Below are positions 41,351 to 47,097 of a DNA stretch of 47,097 nucleotides, in pieces (position 1 is the first letter of the stretch; each line of letters starts with the position of its first letter). Source of the DNA: Saprospiraceae bacterium (GTDB lineage Bacteria > Bacteroidota > Bacteroidia > Chitinophagales > Saprospiraceae); contig JANQQI010000058.1 in the NCBI GenBank assembly GCA_028285085.1, forward strand, positions 1 through 47,097. Reading direction: 5' to 3'. The notes below the pieces were generated by a model. That model was not told the DNA's origin. It saw only the letters and a list, made by a program, of their open reading frames with translations, and did no database searches. The position numbers and the translations under genes are program-made.

Positions 41351-41881
41351 CTACTGGCTTTGTTCATAGGCTAATTTCGTCAAAACAAACTGATGGATCA
41401 ATACACCGTCTTCCAAAAATGCTTTTTCAAAAGTGAAATGAAGTTTTTCGAGCACCCTTCGGGATGCTATATTGTCGGGCAAAATGGTGGCGATGATCCG
41501 ATTGAGTCGACGAATTTTAAAACCGTATTCAAGCGCAGCTCGGCTGGCCTCGGTCGCTAAGCCCTGGCCCCAGCACGCCCGTTTGAGTCGATAACCCAGA
41601 TCGACTTCCTGCTCATCTTCGAGCCATTTTAAGCCACAAAATCCAATGAATTCGCCAGTAGCTTTGAGCTCCAGCGCGAAACGGCCGAAGCCATATTTTT
41701 GATAGTCCACCTCAATCAGGTGACGGATCAGCTGCGCGACCTCTTGCTCGGTTTTGACGCCCCCATCGTTGGTGTATTGGTTGATGGCGGGATCTTGTTC
41801 CATGTCGTAGGATGGGGCGATATCTTTTAGCTCAAAGGGCCGCAGAATTAATCGCTCGGTAGTTAGGCGTTGGTAGAACAT
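41351..41881 (-). CDS. GNAT-family N-acetyltransferase (RimJ/RimL-like)
   Basis: 176 aa. It begins with the RimJ/RimL strand TERLILRPFELKDIAPSYDM, continues with FALELKATGEFIGFCGLKWLED, and has the acetyl-CoA pyrophosphate loop in YRLKRACWGQGLATEASRAALEYGF (Q/R-x-x-G-x-G/A type), ending ENxxSRRVLEKLHF-like as NIASRRVLEKLHFTFE. Such enzymes acetylate N-terminal or small-molecule amines; the acceptor is unknown. It is first in the GNAT-SUKH-NUDIX-orphan operon. Confidence 0.92.
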   Translation of the reverse strand: MFYQRLTTERLILRPFELKDIAPSYDMEQDPAINQYTNDGGVKTEQEVAQLIRHLIEVDYQKYGFGRFALELKATGEFIGFCGLKWLEDEQEVDLGYRLKRACWGQGLATEASRAALEYGFKIRRLNRIIATILPDNIASRRVLEKLHFTFEKAFLEDGVLIHQFVLTKLAYEQSQ

Positions 41882-42023
41882 GAAGCGTAGTTGGTTTTAC
41901 GATTGCGTACATTTGAAGACTTAGGATGTCTTGTATAACCGTGTTGATCCTTAGATCATTCCCCAGAGGCGGGATTAAATTGATTTTAAAATATAAGTTT
42001 GTCTATGAAGTCAGCTAGACGTT

Positions 42024-42046
42024 CATCGCAGTTTGCAACTGCGATG
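42024..42046. repeat. REP-like palindrome
   Basis: CATCGCAGTT and AACTGCGATG form a perfect 10-bp stem with a TGC loop, followed by GAGTATGCGCTACAATGAGCG. Palindromes of this kind are often parts of REP elements mobilised by RAYT (IS200-like) transposases. No transposase is within the window. Confidence 0.5.
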
Positions 42047-42142
42047 GAGTATGCGCTACAATGAGCGATTAATTTCTTGATTACGTACTGATTAGAATTA
42101 AGGATGGTGTCATGTTGGCAAATATGGTTAAATCAACTCCGA

Positions 42143-42457
42143 TTAAAAACAACAATGGATCGAATAGAAACCCAAGGAACTAATTGAGGAGATTAACCCG
42201 AAAAAAAGTAAAGTAGTTATTTGCCATAATTTTTTCCATGGACTGGAAAGTAAAAGCAAAAAAATCCCCAGAGCAGGAATAAAGAAAAGGTGGATGATAT
42301 TGAATGAAATGGGGCCACAGTAGGTAAAATAGCCACTCGAAAACATGCAAAAAGTGTGTAAGGCAGATAAAGCGAGAACTACGATGAAACCCGTTTTACT
42401 GACTGGTCTTTTGCGATAAATATTTACTGTGCTATCTAATATTTGGTTAGTTTTCAT
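42143..42457 (-). CDS. Small membrane protein of unknown function
   Basis: 104 aa with three hydrophobic segments (about residues 22-42, 52-72 and 77-97). A basic N-terminus (YRKRPVSKTG) points into the cytoplasm. Cysteines occur in the loops (FCMFSSGYFTYCG, IHCCF). No family recognised. It stands alone, with 260 bp upstream of the GNAT gene containing a REP-like palindrome. Confidence 0.45.
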   Translation of the reverse strand: MKTNQILDSTVNIYRKRPVSKTGFIVVLALSALHTFCMFSSGYFTYCGPISFNIIHLFFIPALGIFLLLLSSPWKKLWQITTLLFFGLISSISSLGFYSIHCCF

Positions 42458-42534
42458 CTTTTGTCATTTTTAGAGTAAATGGCCATTTGCAGCTTAGTCT
42501 AAAAATAATAAAAATACGATGTAGATGCAATGTT

Positions 42535-43638
42535 TTATTCCCAGGGCCCATCTCGCATCACATTTAAAAAAATCTCCCCATCGAAGCGAAATAGCCCACC
42601 GGAAAAACCACACCACAATGTGCCTTTTTGATCCTTGAGGATGCCTTGTAGTCCAAACCGGCTGACCAGATCAATACGATCACTTTTATCAAAAAGAGTG
42701 AAATTTTCCCCGTCGTAATAATAGACCCCATGACCAATTGCACCAATCCAAAGGTCACCGGATGGATCCTGGTAGATGGTGTAAATATCATTTTGGTTCA
42801 AACCTTTTAATTGTGGAAATGGAGTGATTGTTTCCCCATCGTAGCGGCTCAATCCACCTTCGTTAATGTATTCCGGGAAATCGGAAGACAGCGCCCCAAA
42901 CCAAATATGTCCACGCTGATCTTCTACGATTCGACTGATATTATTACTACTGAGGCCATCCCTTTTGGTGAAATGCGTGAAGCGATGGCCATCCCATTGA
43001 CAAGCACCGTAGCCATCACGACCAAACCACATATGGCCGTGACTATCTTCGAGTAGACACCAAACTTTACCAGCTTCCCATTTGTAGGAATTGGAGACTG
43101 ATTCAGGAATAGGCAACTCAAATTCCAAAAAACGGCGGCCATCAAAGCGAAAAACCCCGTGATTGGTAGCAGCCCAAAGTGTGCCTTTGCGATCAACTAG
43201 TAAATTACAGCCCATGCCGTGCAAGCCCTCCGCCTCTCCAAAAGTGGTGAAGGTCAGCCCATTGTATTTGGAGGCGCCGGCGTGGGTCCCAAACCACAAA
43301 TGTCCGGCTTGATCTTCGGTAATACTTACGATTGCATTATCGCACAGCCCGTCCTTAGTGGAGAAATAAGTGAGCGTCTGGCCATCGTAGCGCGCTGCTC
43401 CTTTTGATAAGGTGCCAAACCACAGGTGGCCTTGCCGATCTTCATGGATATCGAGAATATACTGTCCAATTTGTCCACTGGTATCGGGCTGAAAAATCAA
43501 GGGGCTTGGCGGTAACGCTACCTCTTCCGTGACTTCCTGTGCTGGTGGTGTTTGCTGTCCTTGACAGGACGTCAATAAGGTGATGCTTAGAAAAAGATAA
43601 GGAAGGAAAACAGCAGTAAGTATCTTTGAATGGAGCAT
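42535..43638 (-). CDS. Seven-bladed reg_prop beta-propeller lipoprotein
   Basis: 367 aa. A lipoprotein signal ends LTSC (Cys25). Seven repeats of about 45 residues follow, each with ED/DxxGxLWFGTxxxG and a xxYDGxxFTxF strand (DIHEDRQGHLWFG; SITEDQAGHLWFG; LLVDRKGTLWAA; LLEDSHGHMWFG; IVEDQRGHIWFG; IYQDPSGDLWIG; ILKDQKGTLWCG). This is the two-component-regulator propeller seen in the sensor half of hybrid histidine kinases, but here with no kinase, helix or sorting domain. It may bind a ligand or protein at the envelope. Confidence 0.88.
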   Translation of the reverse strand: MLHSKILTAVFLPYLFLSITLLTSCQGQQTPPAQEVTEEVALPPSPLIFQPDTSGQIGQYILDIHEDRQGHLWFGTLSKGAARYDGQTLTYFSTKDGLCDNAIVSITEDQAGHLWFGTHAGASKYNGLTFTTFGEAEGLHGMGCNLLVDRKGTLWAATNHGVFRFDGRRFLEFELPIPESVSNSYKWEAGKVWCLLEDSHGHMWFGRDGYGACQWDGHRFTHFTKRDGLSSNNISRIVEDQRGHIWFGALSSDFPEYINEGGLSRYDGETITPFPQLKGLNQNDIYTIYQDPSGDLWIGAIGHGVYYYDGENFTLFDKSDRIDLVSRFGLQGILKDQKGTLWCGFSGGLFRFDGEIFLNVMRDGPWE

Positions 43639-43735
43639 GGGATTGATATTTAACTTAAACTAAGCTAAATAAAAAGCGATGCTGATAAAATACCCCTACC
43701 GTAGTTTAACAGCTAAATAACAAGTTTAAACCCGT

Positions 43736-44347
43736 TCAATCTTCAAACTGCATTTCGAAGACTAAGTAATGGGGAATCTCGAATGCCTTTCCCCAGTGCT
43801 CTACCTTTTCGCCACTGCTTTCGACCGCGCACCAGTATTTCCATCCCTCCTTCTCGTACGGCAAAAGATAGGTGAAAGCACAAAACGCTTGACCGGGCTT
43901 AATTTTTAGCTTGGTACCGGTTGCCCTTAAACTGTAGTCTGCAGAAGTCGTTGCCTCAAAAGTTTTTCGGAACCGAAACTGAGGAAAAATAAATAATGTT
44001 TCCAGAGCTTGTGTTGATGTCTTTTTTGCGATAACTCTAAATCGTAGCGTATCACTTTTTATCTCTGGCAAACTTTGATTTTCTAATGTATTAATTAAGG
44101 TATCCGTTTGCGTAATGGTGCCCTGCCAGATTTCTTTGACAATTAATTTGTAATTTTTTCCAATTAAATCATCACCGGAAAATTGGACTTTGAAATAATC
44201 GATTTTTTCAAACGCTAGTAGATCGCTCATATCAGTATCTGCAGAAGCATATTGCGCGGACATCATGATTTTGGGATGGTCCTGGTTTTGAGAAAAAAGC
44301 AATACGGCATTTAAAAGCGTAATAAATAAAGCGGAATATGTTTTCAT
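43736..44347 (-). CDS. Secreted protein of unknown function
   Basis: 203 aa. A signal peptide ends around LLFSQ (residue 20). The mature part is beta-rich, with KIDYFKVQFSGDDLIGKNYKLIVKEIW, LRFRVIAKKTS, and YSLRATGTKLKIKPG; it ends in a Glu/Asp-rich tail. Cysteines occur in QAFCAFTY and KYWCAVES. No family is recognised. It is 20 bp downstream of the serine hydrolase gene on the same strand and so is probably its operon partner. Confidence 0.55.
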   Translation of the reverse strand: MKTYSALFITLLNAVLLFSQNQDHPKIMMSAQYASADTDMSDLLAFEKIDYFKVQFSGDDLIGKNYKLIVKEIWQGTITQTDTLINTLENQSLPEIKSDTLRFRVIAKKTSTQALETLFIFPQFRFRKTFEATTSADYSLRATGTKLKIKPGQAFCAFTYLLPYEKEGWKYWCAVESSGEKVEHWGKAFEIPHYLVFEMQFED

Positions 44348-44367
44348 GATTTTGATGCAATATTTTA

Positions 44368-45549
44368 TTAATCTGTTAGTGCGTGTACCATTTCCCCAAA
44401 GGTGTTAAAAGTATCTTTATTGGTAGGATCATTACGATCATAACTCTTATGGCTGGTCATGCGTACCGCTACAATGTTTTTCTCCGGGATGACGTATAAA
44501 TAATTACCCAGATAGCCATTTGCGTTATAAGAAATGATGGGCTCGGTTAGAACCTTTCGCCGAAAGGCAGAAAAATCTGAGGCTTCAGAGATAATATAGT
44601 CCCAGGGATTCGGACCAAATACGGCCAGGATTTTTTTCTCAAATACCGGGAAAGAGTTGTACGTACCTTTTAAGGCTTCCATCTTGGTGATAAACTCGGG
44701 GGTTACATTATTTTCTTTCAGATCATTAATTAGTGCATCATCTACAATGTAGGTGATAGATTCATAATCCAACCACCACAGCAACCCGTACCCTTGATAT
44801 TGTTGATTGGGCTGGATGACCTTTTCGATGTTTTGGACGGAGATAACCTGCTGGCCGTCATATTGACCCCGATGGAGTAAGAGATGTCCAAACTTTGCAA
44901 AATCGATGGGTCGAATTTGACAGCCCGACATGACGTGAGGGTTACCAGCGTCGTCTAAGCTCCAATTGTATACGGTAATTTCCAGTGGTGCAAACAGGCG
45001 TTCGGCGATATAAACATCCATGCGCTTTCCCGTGACTTTTTGGAAGACACCAGCCATTAAGTTCAAAGCTTTATTATTGTAACTAAAGGTTTCGCCCGGA
45101 GGTGTTGATAATTCGGCGGTCAAGGCTAGTTGAACAAAATCCGGGCTGGGATAGATTTCCAGACTGGCGTTTGGGTGATTTTGCAGACCGGAGGTCATCG
45201 TCAGCAGGTGCTCGATGGTGATGGTCTGTTTCTGTCCTTGCTTCCATTCTGGGTAAAAATGGTGCACCGGCGTACTCAAACTGTCCAGCAACCCATCATC
45301 GAGTAGACAAACGGCCGCCAAGCCAACGATACTTTTGGTACAAGACATGGTTTCTGTCAGTGAATCCCGATGCCCTAAACCAAAATAATTTTCGCTAATC
45401 AATTGGTTGTCTTGATAGATGATCACGGCTTCGGAATGGCTGGCTTCAGCTTTTTCGAGGAGACTATTTATCTGAGCTTGATTAATGGATTGTGCGATTA
45501 AGCATAGGCTGCTGATCCAGCACAGGAGTGTCAAAGTAATCCGATTCAT
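44368..45549 (-). CDS. Serine hydrolase, class C beta-lactamase fold
   Basis: 393 aa from the ATG at 45549, preferred over an ATG at 45573 because AAAAAGG stands about 5 bp before it and the signal peptide MNRITLTLLCWISSLCLIAQ then begins cleanly. The SxxK motif is SCTK at 69-72 and YNN at 157-159. The C-terminal part has NGYLGNYLYVIPEKNIVAVRM where a KTG-like strand is expected. Likely a periplasmic or secreted peptidase/esterase. It differs in motif details from the lipoprotein serine hydrolase at 22646. It is followed by a small secreted protein. Confidence 0.88.
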   Translation of the reverse strand: MNRITLTLLCWISSLCLIAQSINQAQINSLLEKAEASHSEAVIIYQDNQLISENYFGLGHRDSLTETMSCTKSIVGLAAVCLLDDGLLDSLSTPVHHFYPEWKQGQKQTITIEHLLTMTSGLQNHPNASLEIYPSPDFVQLALTAELSTPPGETFSYNNKALNLMAGVFQKVTGKRMDVYIAERLFAPLEITVYNWSLDDAGNPHVMSGCQIRPIDFAKFGHLLLHRGQYDGQQVISVQNIEKVIQPNQQYQGYGLLWWLDYESITYIVDDALINDLKENNVTPEFITKMEALKGTYNSFPVFEKKILAVFGPNPWDYIISEASDFSAFRRKVLTEPIISYNANGYLGNYLYVIPEKNIVAVRMTSHKSYDRNDPTNKDTFNTFGEMVHALTD

Positions 45550-45663
45550 AATACCTTTTTGGACGATTTGCAATGGCCCACTGTCTTGAACAGGCTGTCG
45601 TCTTAGGTATATTGTGATTTGGGAGAATGGTTACGGCGTCATTTTTTAAAAGGGTAAGACCGA

Positions 45664-46278
45664 TTACTCCTCGGTATTCTCTAACCTCTCCCATGCTAGT
45701 TGGTATCGGCGCAAGAGTTCTTCTTCCTGGGCGACTAATTCGTGAAAAATCAAAATCAAAAGAACAACATTTTCTTTGGTAGCCGTCCGGCGGTGGGTCT
45801 GCCTATCGTAGACTAGGTTGGTGACTTTATTCAATGTTTCTTCCACGGTTAATTGCTGATCATAAGCTTCGTATAAGGCCTCTGATTGCTGAAAACTGAT
45901 GCGGGTAGCGAGTCTTTCTTCTTTGGCTACGATCCACGCAATATTGTTAAAACCTTCTCGCATGATGCCGTTGGGAGCGACCTTATAGTCTTCAAAAATA
46001 TAGCCGTCGAATAGAAACTGTTCGATCGTATCACTATCGACAACGGCTTCCAGATTTTGATAAACGGATTGATGGTATTGAATGGCTTTTTGGGCAATCC
46101 GCTCGTTATCCTTTAATTCCAATTTGATATTATTGAGAATCGTTTGCGTTTGCTGGGCCTCCTTTACATTGCTGCGCCATTCGTTTGCGAATAGAGCGAG
46201 TAAGACACTGAATACGATGACGGCAGATTCGCGTAATATGCGTTTAATTTGTTGGCGTGTGTTCGATTTATTTGACAT
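45664..46278 (-). CDS. DUF6090-like single-pass membrane protein
   Basis: 204 aa from ATG 46278; an ATG nine codons upstream is possible. A single membrane helix (RESAVIVFSVLLALFANEWR) follows a short basic N-terminus, and the remainder is long and helical with coiled-coil character (QTQTILNNIKLELKDNERIAQKAIQ; AQEEELLRRYQLAWERLENTEE). This layout (short N-terminus, TM ending NEWR, then helix) matches a common Bacteroidota family annotated DUF6090. Function unknown. Confidence 0.65.
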   Translation of the reverse strand: MSNKSNTRQQIKRILRESAVIVFSVLLALFANEWRSNVKEAQQTQTILNNIKLELKDNERIAQKAIQYHQSVYQNLEAVVDSDTIEQFLFDGYIFEDYKVAPNGIMREGFNNIAWIVAKEERLATRISFQQSEALYEAYDQQLTVEETLNKVTNLVYDRQTHRRTATKENVVLLILIFHELVAQEEELLRRYQLAWERLENTEE

Positions 46279-46338
46279 AATTGAATACGATGGATGTCTT
46301 AGCAAAGAGGAGTAGAAGGGAAAAAAGTTGCATGGGAT

Positions 46339-47097
46339 TTATCTTCTCGGTATTGTTAAAATTTCTTCCATACGGCCATCCAGAAAGAAAAAGTTATCGC
46401 CGGTAAAGACGCCATCTTCTTCGAGCATGATGCGCACAATTTTTCCCCATTCTTTGACCTCCGTAGCGGCAAATAATTCAATGGAATAAGCCGTATTTTC
46501 AAAAAGAGGATAATCTCCCTGGCCTTTAACGCCGCCTTGTGAATCCCACAGGCCAATGGTAGGGCCGGCGGCGTGCCCGTGCAAGCCAATCGGATGGGTA
46601 TAAATCGAAGCGGTCAGGCCTTCAGCTTTTGCTTGCGCCAGAGCGGCCAATAGTATCTCGTTGCCGGTGCGACCTTTTTGAAAGTTTTCTACGAGGATAT
46701 CCTGAACGCGATTGCCATTTTTTAGTGCATCTTGCAAATATTTCGGGACTTCGCGCTCGCCGGGTTTGAGCACATAAAAATGTTGCTGCTGATCCGTATT
46801 GAGGCGCAAATACGTAATCCCAAAGTCGACGTGCAGCAAATCTCCGGCGATGATCACCTGATCTTTAGGGCGATTGGAAAAAGAACGCAGAAATTCTTTG
46901 TTGCCTTCATCTGAGCGCTGGATCGAGACCGAAGGATGGAACCAGGTATCCAGTCCATAATCCCGTACCAATTGTCGCAGTGTCCATTCCACCTCACCGG
47001 TAGTGGTGATGCCCGGATGGATATGCTTTTCTGAAAGCCCTTCCTGCAAAATGGTATGCCCGATTTTGCAAATCATGGGATAAATCTCCAATTCCTT
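46339..47097 (-). CDS. M24-family metallopeptidase (Xaa-Pro aminopeptidase-like), C-terminal part
   Basis: The frame is open to the right edge, so the N-terminus is outside; at least 252 residues are seen. The pita-bread core is present: HVDFGITYLRLNTD (first two metal aspartates), THPIGLHGHAAGPT (metal His), SIELFA (Glu) and IMLEEDGVFTG (final Glu). Together these fit a dinuclear Mn/Co site as in aminopeptidase P or prolidase. The region before residue 30 of the visible part would belong to the preceding creatinase-like domain. Last gene in the window; neighbours do not indicate the substrate. Confidence 0.88.
   Translation of the reverse strand, partial: KELEIYPMICKIGHTILQEGLSEKHIHPGITTTGEVEWTLRQLVRDYGLDTWFHPSVSIQRSDEGNKEFLRSFSNRPKDQVIIAGDLLHVDFGITYLRLNTDQQQHFYVLKPGEREVPKYLQDALKNGNRVQDILVENFQKGRTGNEILLAALAQAKAEGLTASIYTHPIGLHGHAAGPTIGLWDSQGGVKGQGDYPLFENTAYSIELFAATEVKEWGKIVRIMLEEDGVFTGDNFFFLDGRMEEILTIPRR

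Overview
The window looks like chromosomal DNA of a free-living Bacteroidota, most likely a saprospirid-type lineage (Lewinella/Haliscomenobacter-like). The evidence is T9SS C-terminal sorting domains (two clear cargo genes), very large secreted repeat proteins, DNRLRE, reg_prop and M43 proteins, an OMP beta-barrel (TonB-dependent-receptor-like) gene, many lipoproteins, and at least two promoters of the Bacteroidota type (TTTG-N19-TAnnTTTG). Shine-Dalgarno sequences are mostly absent. No rRNA, convincing tRNA, CRISPR array, integrase or intact transposase gene was seen.

Layout. 1-3165 (minus) is the N-terminal 1055 codons of a giant secreted protein that runs off the left edge. 3443-6845 holds a Tat-exported thioredoxin-reductase-like flavoprotein divergent from a Fur-family regulator with a dyad between them, then an overlapping MscS-type channel and CorA pair. 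7010-10065 carries a ribosome-hibernation-type protein ending at a strong terminator, a two-unit DNRLRE protein, a PP2C-like phosphatase and a DUF1353 protein. 10066-10473 is non-coding but dense in hairpins. 10474-14923 (minus) looks like one secreted-protein unit: a cysteine-rich protein, an adhesin-head-like protein built from a 319-residue tandem duplication, and a T9SS cargo protein.

15400-21282 (plus) is an accessory-looking block of seven short genes: rhomboid protease, DUF6122, a SUMF1-fold protein, a peptidoglycan-binding-like protein, a lipoprotein, an orphan and a PD40 propeller lipoprotein. Three of them appear to start with TTG. It is followed by a DUF6702-HupE/UreJ pair, a serine hydrolase, and an AraC-VOC pair. 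After a 528-bp gene-free stretch come an outer-membrane-type protein and an M43 metalloprotease with a T9SS tail.

27753-30523 contains a DUF998 protein and an HxlR regulator divergent from a membrane-protein/NTF2-like/DUF1569 unit; the last gene is broken, and an 11-bp perfect inverted repeat lies between the divergent genes. 30738-35307 carries EthD, AraC and a TonB-receptor-family gene whose promoter overlaps two copies of an ATACCTAA-N5-TTAGGTAT-type dyad, the strongest regulatory signal in the window. 35363-47097 (all minus) is a run of small genes: TPR, a lipoprotein beta-carbonic anhydrase, DUF6304, DoxX, NTF2-like, a GNAT-SUKH-NUDIX-orphan operon, a seven-bladed reg_prop lipoprotein, a serine hydrolase pair, a DUF6090-like membrane protein and a truncated M24 peptidase.

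No single gene cluster here is clearly a new defence or metabolic system. The most checkable novelties are regulatory: the dyad pair at the receptor promoter, the HxlR and Fur inter-gene palindromes, and the structured intergenic repeats.
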